Positions 43,668 to 52,476 of a DNA stretch of 64,000 nucleotides are shown here, in pieces. The notes under the pieces are model-generated. The model did no database searches. It worked only from the letters and a program-made list of their open reading frames with translations, and had not been told where the DNA came from. Origin of the DNA: Ponticaulis koreensis DSM 19734. Its GTDB lineage: Bacteria; Pseudomonadota; Alphaproteobacteria; Caulobacterales; Hyphomonadaceae. Within the stretch, counting starts at the first letter, position 1. Every line of letters begins with the position of its first letter. The position numbers were made by a program, and so were the translations under genes. Location: positions 1,054,001 through 1,118,000 of the forward strand of contig NZ_ATVJ01000001.1 of assembly GCF_000420665.1 (NCBI RefSeq), read 5' to 3'.

Positions 43668-45134
43668 ATGGACGGCTTCGTTCAAATTCTTGAGACCGTT
43701 AACGGTCTCGTCTGGGGATCTGCTGACTCCCTCATTGGTGCGATTGATTATCCGCCGGTACTTCTCCTTCTTCTTGGTACCGGTCTTTATCTCACTGTTC
43801 GCCTCGGTTTTATGCCGATCCTCAAAATTCCATACGCTTTCGGCCAGCTGTTCAGCAAAGACCACAATAAGGATGAAGGCGACGTGTCGCCCTTTGGCGC
43901 TCTGATGACGGCGCTCTCCTCCACAATCGGTACAGGTAATATCGCTGGTGTAGCCGTTGCGATCGCCATTGGTGGCCCAGGTGCGGTCTTCTGGATGTGG
44001 ATGACGGCACTTGTCGGTATGGCGTCGAAATTCTGCGAAGGCGTACTGGCTGTAAAATTCCGCGAAGTTGATGAAGAGGGCCGCCATGTGGGTGGCCCTA
44101 TGTATTACATCAAGAATGGTATGGGGTCTAAATGGGCATGGCTTGCCAGCCTGTTTGCGATTTTCGGAATTCTGGCCGCGTGGGGCACAGGCGCGTCTAT
44201 TCAGGCAAACTCGATTGCTGATGCGCTGAACGCAAATTATGGCGTTGCGCCATGGGTGTCAGGTCTGGTTCTCGCAGGTGCTGCTGCAGCTGTGATTCTC
44301 GGTGGTATCTCACGTATCGCAGCTGTGGCTGAGAAACTGGTTCCGGCCATGGCGATTGGTTATCTCGTGGCTGGTATCATCGTTGTTGCGATCAACGCGC
44401 CTGAGGTTCCGAACGCTTTCATGCGTATCATCACGAACGCATTCGGCTTCCGTGAAGCCTCCACCGGTATCACGGTCGGTCTTCTGCTTCTGGCAATGCA
44501 AAAGGGTGTCGCGCGCGGCATCTTCTCTAACGAAGCCGGTCAGGGCTCTGCTCCGATTGCGCACGCAGCAGCGCGTAACAATGACCCGGTAAACCAGGGT
44601 ATTGTCGCTATGCTTGGTACGTTCATTGATACGATTGTCGTGTGTTCGATCACGGCGTTTGTTATTCTGACATCGGGTATGATCCCTGAGATGTGTGAGC
44701 CGTTTGTCCGGCCGGACCTCGTCATGCTGCCTGAAGGCTGTGAGACGGGCGCGCCATTGACCGTTATGGCCTTCGAACAGGCGCTTCCAGGCATTGGTAG
44801 CCACATCGTTGCGATTGGTCTGGCTGTCTTCGGCTTCACCACAATTCTCGGCTGGAGCTATTACGGCGAACGCTGCTGTGAATACCTGTTCGGCGTGAAA
44901 AGCATTTTTGCATTCAAGATCAGCTGGATCGTTGTCGTCTTCGGCGGTGCGTTCGTTCTGATGCTTGAAGAAGGCGGTGCGGTGACTGACGTTGTCAGCC
45001 TGTTCTGGCTGCTTGCAGATACGCTGACCGGCCTGATGGCTGCGCCAAACCTCGTTGCGCTTCTGGTGATGTCACCGCTCGTCGCGGCAATGACGAAAGC
45101 GTATTTCGACCGCAAGGATACGCCGGACGCTTAA
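43668..45134 (+). CDS. Alanine/glycine:cation symporter (AGCS family)
   Basis: The 488-residue integral membrane transporter has about eleven helices. Diagnostic blocks are STIGTGNIAGVAVAIAIGGPGAVFWMWMTAL and GIFSNEAGQGSAPIAHAAA, the sodium- and amino-acid-binding regions of DagA/AlsT-type sodium:alanine symporters. It imports alanine or glycine with sodium (or proton). It is a single gene with a leader hairpin upstream and a strong terminator downstream. Confidence 0.95.
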   Translation: MDGFVQILETVNGLVWGSADSLIGAIDYPPVLLLLLGTGLYLTVRLGFMPILKIPYAFGQLFSKDHNKDEGDVSPFGALMTALSSTIGTGNIAGVAVAIAIGGPGAVFWMWMTALVGMASKFCEGVLAVKFREVDEEGRHVGGPMYYIKNGMGSKWAWLASLFAIFGILAAWGTGASIQANSIADALNANYGVAPWVSGLVLAGAAAAVILGGISRIAAVAEKLVPAMAIGYLVAGIIVVAINAPEVPNAFMRIITNAFGFREASTGITVGLLLLAMQKGVARGIFSNEAGQGSAPIAHAAARNNDPVNQGIVAMLGTFIDTIVVCSITAFVILTSGMIPEMCEPFVRPDLVMLPEGCETGAPLTVMAFEQALPGIGSHIVAIGLAVFGFTTILGWSYYGERCCEYLFGVKSIFAFKISWIVVVFGGAFVLMLEEGGAVTDVVSLFWLLADTLTGLMAAPNLVALLVMSPLVAAMTKAYFDRKDTPDA

Positions 45135-45155
45135 GTCGCGCTGGCTGATTTAACG

Positions 45156-45187
45156 AAAACCCCGGAGTTCAGGCTCCGGGGTTTTTT
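45156..45187 (+). terminator. Rho-independent terminator after AGCS gene
   Basis: Perfect 12-bp stem (45156-45167 with 45174-45185), 6-nt loop, followed by a T-run. Confidence 0.92.
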
Positions 45188-45284
45188 GTTTGAGGCGGCG
45201 CGTCCACGGATATGCCTTGTTTTGACCGCGAGGCTGTCCAATAAGGTGCCATAACGACAAACCCGACGGGAGGCAGGTTCGGAC

Positions 45285-45935
45285 ATGGTGAATTCTAACG
45301 TTAAGGCAGTGATCTGGGATTTCGGAGGCGTGTTCTCCTCATCTCCGTTCGAGGCGTTCAACCATTACGAGGCCGAGAAACGCCTGCCAAAGGATATCAT
45401 CCGGAAGATCAACTCCATAAATCCGGACACGAATGCCTGGGCTCTGCTGGAGCGTTCAGAGCTCACGCCTGACGAGTTCGACAAAAAGTTCGCTGAAGAG
45501 GCCAAAGCGCTGGGCTACACCATTCCGGGTAAAGACGTTCTGGGATTGCTGTCCGGCCGTCTGCGTCCAGCCGTGTTCGAGGCGCTGAAAACCTGTAAGA
45601 AACACTTTGCTGTTGCCTGCATTACCAACAATGCGCCGATCGGCAAAAGCCCGTCCATGACGTCTGATCCTGAGAAGATCAAAGCGGTGGCTGAAATCTT
45701 TGCGAACTTCGATCATGTGATCGAAAGCTCCAAGGTTGGCTTGCGTAAGCCTGATCCGAAAATATATGAATTGATGTGTGAGGCTTTGAATGTTGAGCCC
45801 GCAGCGTGCGTGTATCTCGATGATTTAGGTATCAACCTCAAGCCTGCGCGAGCCATGGGCATGACCACCATCAAGGTGCTCAACGAAGCCCAGCTACTCA
45901 GCGATCTCTCGGAGGCGACCGGACTGGAGTTCTGA
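45285..45935 (+). CDS. HAD-superfamily hydrolase (IA, variant 3, DFGG type)
   Basis: The 216 residues have HAD motif I as WDFGGV: nucleophile D12 is present but the second Asp of DxD is Gly14, as in epoxide-hydrolase/ACAD10 N-terminal-like HADs. Motif II (ITNN), motif III lysine (KVGLRKPDPKIY) and motif IV (YLDDLGINLKPA) are intact. The change can alter phosphatase activity, so function is uncertain. The stop overlaps the start of a lipoprotein gene by 1 nt. Confidence 0.88.
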   Translation: MVNSNVKAVIWDFGGVFSSSPFEAFNHYEAEKRLPKDIIRKINSINPDTNAWALLERSELTPDEFDKKFAEEAKALGYTIPGKDVLGLLSGRLRPAVFEALKTCKKHFAVACITNNAPIGKSPSMTSDPEKIKAVAEIFANFDHVIESSKVGLRKPDPKIYELMCEALNVEPAACVYLDDLGINLKPARAMGMTTIKVLNEAQLLSDLSEATGLEF

Positions 45936-46531
45936 TGACGCGTATCCGGCATGCCATTCTAGCTAGCTGTCTGCCTGCACTTTTTGTGCTGAGCGGATGT
46001 GATCTCTCTGACGAGATCGATGCGCGGCGTGCCCCCGCAAGCGAGGCTGGTGACGCGCCAGCCCCGCCCCCTGTCTTCAGCAGTGAAACAGAAGAACTTC
46101 CAGAAGCGGTTCTCGCCCAGCGCGATGCGCTGCTTGAGGTTCTGGGGCGTGATTCTGTGCGCCAGCTTGCGCGCTATGCAGATCAGTTTTCGGGTTTTCG
46201 GTCCAACTATGGCGATCTCAGCCATTATGAGCACTGGTACTTGCTTCGCCGTGCTGGCATCGACCCTGTAGAGGCGACGCTCCAGATTCTGGACGAGCCC
46301 TATGCCGTCAAAGATTTCGGTGCAGAGAAATACTTTATCTGGCCGGACTTTGCGGGCCGGACCAATGAAGAGCTACAGCATGACCGGCTCACCTTTTCCG
46401 AGCGTGCGCGTATCCTCAATCTGATCGGTGAGGACGGGCTGGAGCGTATCCGCAATGGCGAGAGCTATCCGGGCTTTCGTCTGGCCATCCGCGAGGATGG
46501 AACCTGGGTCTATCTGCTGCAGGACAACTAG
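45935..46531 (+). CDS. Lipoprotein of unknown function
   Basis: The 198 residues begin with a lipoprotein signal ending VLSGC (Cys22). The mature protein has a Pro/Ala-rich spacer, then a conserved-looking domain with YGDLSHYEHWYLLRRAGIDP and WPDFAGRTNEEL, and ends with an RLAIREDGTWVYLLQ strand. No family recognised. It is translationally coupled to the HAD gene and probably ends the unit. Confidence 0.75.
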   Translation: MTRIRHAILASCLPALFVLSGCDLSDEIDARRAPASEAGDAPAPPPVFSSETEELPEAVLAQRDALLEVLGRDSVRQLARYADQFSGFRSNYGDLSHYEHWYLLRRAGIDPVEATLQILDEPYAVKDFGAEKYFIWPDFAGRTNEELQHDRLTFSERARILNLIGEDGLERIRNGESYPGFRLAIREDGTWVYLLQDN

Positions 46532-46611
46532 GCGCCCGCTCACTCCAAAACCCATTGCCAAATGAACGCCCACGTTCCACTGTCCGCGCAAACTGACAGA
46601 GGGAGAAAGTC

Positions 46612-47382
46612 ATGGGTCGTGTTTCCGGTAAAAAAGCGATTGTTACAGGCGCAGCGCAGGGGCTTGGCGCAGCGATTGCCACCATGTTGGCTAAAGAGGG
46701 CGCGAAAGTTATGCTGACCGACCTCAATGGCGATGGTGCCGCAGACACCTGTGCGCGTATCAATGAGATGTATCCGGGTAGCGCATGGTCCATGCAGCAC
46801 GACGTAACCGACGAAGAGCGCTGGCAGGATGTCGTCACAGCTGCTGTAGAAGAGATGGACGGTCTCTCAATCCTCGTGAACAATGCCGGTATTGGCGCGG
46901 GCGGCACGGTTGAAGACCTGCCTTATGCCCAGTTCAAAAAGGTGATGGATGTGGACGTCGACTCCATCTTCCTCGGCTGTAAATATGCCATCCCTGCCAT
47001 GGAAGAGTATTCGCCGGGCTCTATCGTGAACATTTCCTCGATTGCGGGCCTGATCGCATCCGGCAATTACGTGGCTTACAACACGGCCAAAGCTGGTGCG
47101 TGGATGATCTCCAAATCTGTCGCGCTGCATTGCGCGAAAAAGAAGAACAGCATCCGTTGTAACTCTGTCCACCCGACCTTTATCGACACGCCGATTCTCG
47201 ACCGCACGAAGGAAATGTTCGGTGCGGATGAAGCACTTGCGAAGCTGGCTCGTCAGGTGCCGCTCGGCAAGGTCGGCGATCCGGATGATGTGGCTTATGC
47301 GGTTCTTTACCTCGCATCAGATGAATCAAAATTTGTCACCGGTGCGGAACTGAAAGTCGATGGCGGCATTTCAGCGATGTAA
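46612..47382 (+). CDS. Short-chain dehydrogenase/reductase
   Basis: Classical SDR of 256 residues: cofactor motif VTGAAQGLGAAIA (about 11-23), NNAGIG, catalytic Ser in NISSIAG, YNTAK catalytic Tyr/Lys, and C-terminal SKFVTGAELKVDGGISAM. The sequence resembles steroid or 3-hydroxyacyl dehydrogenases of the 3alpha,20beta-HSD type, but substrate cannot be fixed. A good AGGGAG ribosome site precedes the ATG. It is a single gene followed by a hairpin. Confidence 0.92.
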   Translation: MGRVSGKKAIVTGAAQGLGAAIATMLAKEGAKVMLTDLNGDGAADTCARINEMYPGSAWSMQHDVTDEERWQDVVTAAVEEMDGLSILVNNAGIGAGGTVEDLPYAQFKKVMDVDVDSIFLGCKYAIPAMEEYSPGSIVNISSIAGLIASGNYVAYNTAKAGAWMISKSVALHCAKKKNSIRCNSVHPTFIDTPILDRTKEMFGADEALAKLARQVPLGKVGDPDDVAYAVLYLASDESKFVTGAELKVDGGISAM

Positions 47383-47389
47383 ATTGCGT

Positions 47390-47412
47390 GAGGGAGTGCT
47401 AAGCGCTCCCTC
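47390..47412 (+). terminator. Hairpin between SDR and carbonic anhydrase genes
   Basis: Ten-bp stem with one G-U pair (47390-47399 with 47403-47412) and 3-nt loop, 8 nt after the SDR stop. The tail (AGTTTGAG) is only weakly T-rich, so termination may be partial. Confidence 0.5.
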
Positions 47413-47439
47413 AGTTTGAGTCTGTAGATGGAGAGTGAA

Positions 47440-48108
47440 GTGACCGGTTTTCTGAAAGGCGTGATCAAGTTCCAGAATGAGGTGTACCCGAGCAAGCAGG
47501 AGCTGTTCGAGCGTCTTGCGAAAGGGCAGTCTCCGGAAGCTGTCTTCATTGCATGTTCTGATGCGCGTGTGGAAACCGCAATGATCACTCAGACTGATCC
47601 GGGCGAGCTGTTCATCCTTCGCAATGCGGGCAATATCGTGCCGCCGCACACCAGCCAGACAGGCGCTATGACCGCGACACTCGAGTTTGCCATGCGTGTT
47701 CTGGATGTGCCGCATATTGTTGTATGCGGTCACTCCGAATGTGGTGCGATGAAGGGCATTATGAACCCGGACAGCGTACAGCATCTGCCACACGTTAAAG
47801 AATGGCTGGGCTTCTCTCAGGGCGCGATGGATGTCGTAGAAGAAATGTCCGCGGGCAAGTCAGAAGATGAAAAGCTGAGCCTGCTCCTGCAGGAAAATGT
47901 GAAGCTGCAACTTCAGCATCTGCGTACACACCCAAGCGTCATGAGAAAGCTGGCGAATGGCACGCTCACGCTGCACGGCTGGGTGTATGACATTAAGACA
48001 GGTCGCGTTTCGGCCTGGGATGAGGCTGATGGCCGGTTCGAGCCGGTTGATGAGCGCTATCAGGATCTGGCAGCAGAGGTCGCAGGCAATATGAGCTGCG
48101 ACCACTAA
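47440..48108 (+). CDS. Beta-class carbonic anhydrase
   Basis: Zinc enzyme interconverting CO2 and bicarbonate. The GTG at 47440 follows GGAG at good spacing and is preferred; an in-frame ATG at 47428 has no ribosome site but would add only four residues. The zinc ligands C39, H98 and C101 are present in ACSDAR and GHSECGAM, and D41 forms the usual dyad with R43. GELFILRNAGN and the C-terminal LHGWVYDIKTG are also diagnostic. No transporter fusion and no signal peptide, so it is cytoplasmic. Confidence 0.94.
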   Translation: MTGFLKGVIKFQNEVYPSKQELFERLAKGQSPEAVFIACSDARVETAMITQTDPGELFILRNAGNIVPPHTSQTGAMTATLEFAMRVLDVPHIVVCGHSECGAMKGIMNPDSVQHLPHVKEWLGFSQGAMDVVEEMSAGKSEDEKLSLLLQENVKLQLQHLRTHPSVMRKLANGTLTLHGWVYDIKTGRVSAWDEADGRFEPVDERYQDLAAEVAGNMSCDH

Positions 48109-48113
48109 TCAGC

Positions 48114-48557
48114 TTAGCTGTTGCGGTGAATGATCGCCGCTGCAATCGTGACCTCGGCGACACCTTCGCCGAGCACCTGATCAACGGCCGTCTGTAAACG
48201 GCGGCCGATCATATCAAGGTCGGGCACGGTGCCGACTTCATAGCTCATAGACAGATAGCCGTGCACGGCGCGGCGAAGCGCATCCCGAATGCGGGGCATC
48301 TGGGCTTCTGCGCGGCGACGTTCGCGGTCGTCATTAATTTCAATACCCGCATCCAGCGCCATCAGAGACCGGAAGCCGTCCACGCCTGCAATTGGCGCAT
48401 GAACGCCCGTCACGGCAATATAGTCCTGAGAACCGGTGATACGTGCGCCCGCACGGTCAGCCGGGTCGCCGCCAGCGCCAGCCGCATGTGCGCTCATCAT
48501 TGCGGATGGAGCAAGCATGGCTGCGGCGAACAGAAGATGGGATAGTTTCAGTTTCAT
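48114..48557 (-). CDS. Exported FliL-like protein
   Basis: The 147 residues start with a signal peptide (cleavage near SAHA-AG). The C-terminal part, with RRRAEAQMPRIRDALRRAVHGYL, PDLDMIGRRLQTAVDQVLGEGVAEVTIAAAIIH, follows the pattern of FliL-like domains (predicted beta strand, long helix, ring-forming core). No flagellar genes adjoin, so a flagellar role is not supported. It converges on the carbonic anhydrase gene with 5 nt between stops. Confidence 0.6.
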   Translation of the reverse strand: MKLKLSHLLFAAAMLAPSAMMSAHAAGAGGDPADRAGARITGSQDYIAVTGVHAPIAGVDGFRSLMALDAGIEINDDRERRRAEAQMPRIRDALRRAVHGYLSMSYEVGTVPDLDMIGRRLQTAVDQVLGEGVAEVTIAAAIIHRNS

Positions 48558-48605
48558 GCCTTAACGCCTAACATGACGGCGTTAAGGTGTTATGGAAACC
48601 GCGCG

Positions 48606-49520
48606 TTAAGATTTATCAACGGCTGGTAAGAGTTCGTTAAAACCGAAGATCGACGCATCATGCAAATGTGATGGTCGCGCATGAGATAAAGCATGCGCCA
48701 TTTTCGCTTTTCGGCCCGGATTATTCTTCTCCCAGGTGGTCAGCATATCCTTCATCAGCATGCGCTGAAGCCCGTCCTGAGAACCGCACAGTGTGCACGG
48801 AATGATCGGGTAGTTCATGCCGGCTGCGAACTTTTCAATATCAGCTTCTTCAGACCGGATGAGCGGGCGCAGGACCATCACATCGCCTTCATCATTGAGA
48901 AGTTTTGGCGGCATGGCAGCAAGGCGTCCGCCATGGAAAAGGTTCATAAAGAAGGTTTCCAGCGCGTCATCGAGGTGGTGACCCAGCACGATGGCATCGC
49001 ATTTTTCTTCGCGCGCGATCCGGTAAAGAATGCCGCGACGCAGACGTGAGCAGAGCGCGCAATATGTCTTCTGCGCCGGCAGTTTGTCCGTTACGATAGA
49101 GTAGGTGTCTTCGGTCTCGATCCGGTAAGGTACTTCCAGCCCGTCGAGATAATTCGGCAGGATTTCTTTTGGAAAGCCCGGCTGCACCTGATCGAGGTTG
49201 CAAGCCAGAATCTCCGCCTGCATAGCGCCAAGGTATTTCAGCTCAAGCAGGATAGAGAGGAGCGCATAGCTATCCTTGCCGCCTGACAGACAGATCAGCC
49301 AGCGCGCAGGCTCGGTGGAAGACTTGGATGTATCAAGTCCGTAAGTCTGGATGGTTTCCAGCGCCTGACGGACTAGACGTTTGCGGGTCTTCTTGAAGGT
49401 GACACCATCGGGCGCATTGGCAAAGGCTGCACGAAAGCTCCGCTCGACATCCAGCTTCGTAACGGTGGAGCGGATGGTGCGGGTCGGCATATCGTCGTTG
49501 AGCGCGGTTTCCGGGAGCAT
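48606..49520 (-). CDS. ttcA: tRNA 2-thiocytidine synthetase TtcA
   Basis: Iron-sulfur enzyme thiolating C32 of certain tRNAs. From the ATG at 49520 it has 304 residues. The PP-loop ATP motif is SGGKDS (79-84). The [4Fe-4S] cysteines are the pair C154/C157 in CALC and one of C242/C245 in CTLC, and [21 protein letters not shown] is diagnostic of TtcA. Weak ribosome signals leave the exact start uncertain; a TTG at 49574 and an ATG at 49490 are alternatives. Downstream is the exported FliL-like gene. Confidence 0.9.
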   Translation of the reverse strand: MLPETALNDDMPTRTIRSTVTKLDVERSFRAAFANAPDGVTFKKTRKRLVRQALETIQTYGLDTSKSSTEPARWLICLSGGKDSYALLSILLELKYLGAMQAEILACNLDQVQPGFPKEILPNYLDGLEVPYRIETEDTYSIVTDKLPAQKTYCALCSRLRRGILYRIAREEKCDAIVLGHHLDDALETFFMNLFHGGRLAAMPPKLLNDEGDVMVLRPLIRSEEADIEKFAAGMNYPIIPCTLCGSQDGLQRMLMKDMLTTWEKNNPGRKAKMAHALSHARPSHLHDASIFGFNELLPAVDKS

Positions 49521-49841
49521 GTCCAAGGCGAAAAATCCTGAATGTCTGGGTGTTCTGGTCTGAAGCTCTGGCAAGCTTTCACGGGCTTCCTATCTGAAAA
49601 CGCGCAAAGCTGCCAGAGCCGCCAGACATTCCGCTGACGAGCGTTGTGTGTGAGGACGCAGTTAAATGCGTCGCAAGCCAGCATCGTTCGGGCGGGGCCA
49701 ATAAAGCAAAGCCTGTCTGAACCGGACTTAAACGCTGTATTCATGCAGGAAGAAAGTGTTCAGACTGATGCGGTATCAGGTGGCATTGCGTTTATTCACC
49801 GCTTCAATATAGGTGAAGCGAAATTATGAAGGACTGGAAGC
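49521..49841. other. Intergenic region upstream of yggT
   Basis: About 320 bp between the divergent ttcA and YggT genes. I see no convincing small gene: the longest plus-strand frame (49644-49829) has neither ribosome site nor recognisable sequence. It presumably holds both promoters. Confidence 0.5.
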
Positions 49842-50138
49842 ATGGGCTATCCGATTTACTGGCTGATCCACAATGTGATCTTCTTCTATCAGATCGTGAT
49901 CTTTATCTATCTGATCACACGCATTCTGATTCAGTTCGAAGTGGTGAACAGCTATAACCAGCTGGTTCAGTTTATCCTGCGATTTGGGTCTGCGCTGGTC
50001 GAGCCTGCGCTCGCGCCAATCCGCCGTTTCCTGCCATCGTTCAACGGAATCGATCTTTCTCCACTTGTCCTCCTGCTTGGACTCGGATTTATCGACCTCG
50101 TGGCGGCGCAGCTGCTGCTTAGTCCAGCTCTCAACTAA
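49842..50138 (+). CDS. YggT family membrane protein
   Basis: The 98-residue protein has two hydrophobic blocks (about 9-30 and 69-92) around the conserved [32 protein letters not shown] segment, the YggT signature. YggT proteins are linked to cell division and osmotic or ion homeostasis. It is followed 11 nt later by folD and is probably cotranscribed with it. Confidence 0.9.
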   Translation: MGYPIYWLIHNVIFFYQIVIFIYLITRILIQFEVVNSYNQLVQFILRFGSALVEPALAPIRRFLPSFNGIDLSPLVLLLGLGFIDLVAAQLLLSPALN

Positions 50139-50149
50139 CAGGATCTCAC

Positions 50150-51028
50150 ATGGGCGCGCTGATTGACGGAAAAGCCATTGCCGCAGGCATTCGTGAGGAT
50201 GTCGCCAAAGAAGTCGCCGCCCTGAAATCCGAGCATGGCTTTACGCCGGGCCTGGCGGTTGTGCTCGTCGGTGAAGATCCGGCAAGCCAGATTTACGTCC
50301 GCAATAAAGGCAAGATGACCGAAGAAGCGGGCATGAACTCTTTCACGCACCGCCTTCCGGCTGACGCGACGCAGGATCAGGTCGAAGCGCTTCTGGAAAC
50401 GCTGAATAATGATGACAGCGTGGACGGCATTCTGCTTCAGCTGCCTCTGCCAAAGCATCTGGATGAAGCCAGCGCGATTGAGCGTATCTCGCCGAACAAA
50501 GACGTAGACGGTCTGACAGAAGCGTCAGCGGGCCGACTGTCGCTTGGCAAAAAGGGTATTCGCCCGTGCACGCCTGCGGGCTGTGTCATCCTCGCCAAAT
50601 CCGCGCTGGGCGATGATCTTTCCGGTAAGAACGTCGTTGTGATTGGCCGTTCCATTCTCGTCGGCAAGCCGGCTGCGCTTTTATTCCTTGAGCAGAACTG
50701 CACGGTGACAATCGCTCACTCGCGCACCAAAGACCTTGGTGAGGTCTGCCGTCAGGCTGACATTCTGGTTGCTGCGGTTGGTCGCCCGAAAATGGTGCCT
50801 GCCGAATGGGTGAAGCCCGGCGCATGTGTGATTGATGTCGGCATTAACCGCATTCCAGCCCCTGAAAAGGGTGAGGGCAAAACCCGCGTTGTGGGCGATG
50901 TTGATTTTGACGCCTGTAAGGATGTTGCTGGCCAGATTACGCCTGTTCCGGGCAGTGTCGGCCCCATGACGATTGCTGGCCTTCTGGTGAATACGGTGAC
51001 GGCTGCGAAACTGCGCCGCGGGCTTTAG
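50150..51028 (+). CDS. folD: Methylenetetrahydrofolate dehydrogenase/cyclohydrolase FolD
   Basis: Bifunctional enzyme supplying formyl-tetrahydrofolate for purines and initiator fMet-tRNA. The 292 residues show the catalytic-site [10 protein letters not shown] motif (Tyr and Lys), [20 protein letters not shown], the NADP-binding [13 protein letters not shown] and the C-terminal [25 protein letters not shown]. It sits between the YggT and HNH genes on the plus strand. Confidence 0.96.
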   Translation: MGALIDGKAIAAGIREDVAKEVAALKSEHGFTPGLAVVLVGEDPASQIYVRNKGKMTEEAGMNSFTHRLPADATQDQVEALLETLNNDDSVDGILLQLPLPKHLDEASAIERISPNKDVDGLTEASAGRLSLGKKGIRPCTPAGCVILAKSALGDDLSGKNVVVIGRSILVGKPAALLFLEQNCTVTIAHSRTKDLGEVCRQADILVAAVGRPKMVPAEWVKPGACVIDVGINRIPAPEKGEGKTRVVGDVDFDACKDVAGQITPVPGSVGPMTIAGLLVNTVTAAKLRRGL

Positions 51029-51040
51029 TCAGGCGGCTGC

Positions 51041-51289
51041 ATGTCCCAGCCCTTCAAGCCAAAAGAGAATGAGTTGTTCCGCAGCCTTTGGGAGGCGCAG
51101 GCGGGAAAGTGCGCGCTCTGCGGCGAGGAGATGCCGCAAAACCGGTTCGAAACGGCACATTCCACGCTCTGGAAGAAGCTTCGTCCAACTTTTGACCATG
51201 TAAAACCCCGCTCAAAAGGCGGACCGGATACGCCTGAAAATCTGCAATTGGCCCATGCGCGGTGCAATAAAATCAAAGGAAACAGATGA
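51041..51289 (+). CDS. Small HNH endonuclease-like protein
   Basis: The 82 residues contain the zinc-binding CALCGEEM, then TFDHVKPRSKGGPDTPENLQLAHARCNKIKG, the DHxxPxSKGG...NLQLxHxxCNxxKG core of HNH nucleases. It is 13 nt after folD. Small free-standing HNH proteins are common in bacterial chromosomes, and a defence or repair role is possible but not shown. The gene is complete and has no intron or intein context. Confidence 0.85.
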   Translation: MSQPFKPKENELFRSLWEAQAGKCALCGEEMPQNRFETAHSTLWKKLRPTFDHVKPRSKGGPDTPENLQLAHARCNKIKGNR

Positions 51290-51378
51290 TTGGGGTGAAT
51301 CTGCTCTCAGATTTCCCCTGTGTGGCGAAACTGGAACGAAGCTTGCTCTCTGAGCTGTGAATCTCACGGAGCCTTCAG

Positions 51379-52476
51379 ATGGACATTTCACGCCAACGTT
51401 TCGACTCGCTCACCGGCCTTCGCTTTATTTTGGCGATCTGGATCGCCTATTTCCACGTCGGGCATATGTATGACCATGATGGCTTTGGCGCCCTGCCATA
51501 TCTGGAACTCGGTGTCGCGCGGGTAGACGTTTTCTTCGTCCTCTCAGGCTTCGTGCTCAGCCATATCTACTGGAACAACCGGAACCGACCTTTCGCCTTT
51601 GGGGACTTTATGGTCGCCCGTATCGCGCGGATTTACCCGCTGCACATTCTGGCGCTTGGGATCATGCTGGGCTTCCTCGTGCTCGGCTTGGTGATGGGGC
51701 GCGCAGACATGGCTGAGGGCTATCCGCTGGAAGGCCTGTTCGCGAACCTCTTCATGATGCAATCTTTTGGTGTACCGGGCGGAGCCGCATGGAATTTCCC
51801 GGCCTGGGCGATCAGTGCAGAGTTCGCAGGCTATCTCGCATTCCCTCTCTATATCTGGCTTGCAACGAAGATGAAGGCGCATCGCACGCTCTTTTTCGGG
51901 CTCTGCCTTCTCAACGTATATCTCGTCGATCAGGTGCATCAGATGCTGCTGCACCGCGAGCTTAGTTCCTCCACCATGGCATGGGGCGCGCTGCGCGGCG
52001 CGGTCGTCATGCTGGCGGGTGTTGGGGCTCGGGTGGCGTTCGAAGACTTCAAAGTATCCGGTTTCCGCGCGGGGGTTTATGCCCTTGCCGGTGCGGGCGG
52101 CGCGCTGCTGGCAGCAATGAACCATGTGGGGACGGCGTTTGTTGCAGCCGGCGGCGCGCTGATGATCATGTCGCTTGCGCGAATTGATGCGGAAGGCAAA
52201 GGCACTTTCCTTGCGCATCCGACAATGTGCGCGCTGGGTGGCTGGTCTTATGCGATCTTTATTTTGCATGTGCCGACCTTCATGATCATGAAAAACGCGC
52301 TTGATATTCTGGGTGTGAATTTCGTCGTAAATGCGTGGACATCGCTCGGCTTTACGCTGGTTGTGGTGACGATTGCCTATCCGATCCACAAGCTGATCGA
52401 AGAGCCGTGCCGCAAGGCTATTCGCGGCGGCTGGGAGAAACGCTCCCGCCGCTCAAAAGAGGCTCAGACCGCCTGA
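51379..52476 (+). CDS. Acyltransferase family 3 (OafA/YrhL-like) membrane protein
   Basis: The 365-residue integral membrane protein has about ten helices. The N-terminal FDSLTGLRFILAIWIAYFHVGHM places the catalytic His in helix 1 and RVDVFFVLSGFVLSHIYW is the second family block; it has no C-terminal SGNH domain. Such enzymes O-acylate surface polysaccharides, lipids or exported metabolites. The ending is basic. Its stop abuts that of the next, convergent gene. Confidence 0.9.
   Translation: MDISRQRFDSLTGLRFILAIWIAYFHVGHMYDHDGFGALPYLELGVARVDVFFVLSGFVLSHIYWNNRNRPFAFGDFMVARIARIYPLHILALGIMLGFLVLGLVMGRADMAEGYPLEGLFANLFMMQSFGVPGGAAWNFPAWAISAEFAGYLAFPLYIWLATKMKAHRTLFFGLCLLNVYLVDQVHQMLLHRELSSSTMAWGALRGAVVMLAGVGARVAFEDFKVSGFRAGVYALAGAGGALLAAMNHVGTAFVAAGGALMIMSLARIDAEGKGTFLAHPTMCALGGWSYAIFILHVPTFMIMKNALDILGVNFVVNAWTSLGFTLVVVTIAYPIHKLIEEPCRKAIRGGWEKRSRRSKEAQTA

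Noticed and set aside
49644-49829. Possible 61-codon gene upstream of yggT
   Set aside because: Non-ATG start, no ribosome site, no recognisable sequence.
51041-51289. HNH gene as part of a mobile intron or retron
   Set aside because: It is a free-standing small gene 13 nt after folD, with no intron structure, reverse transcriptase or repeats nearby.
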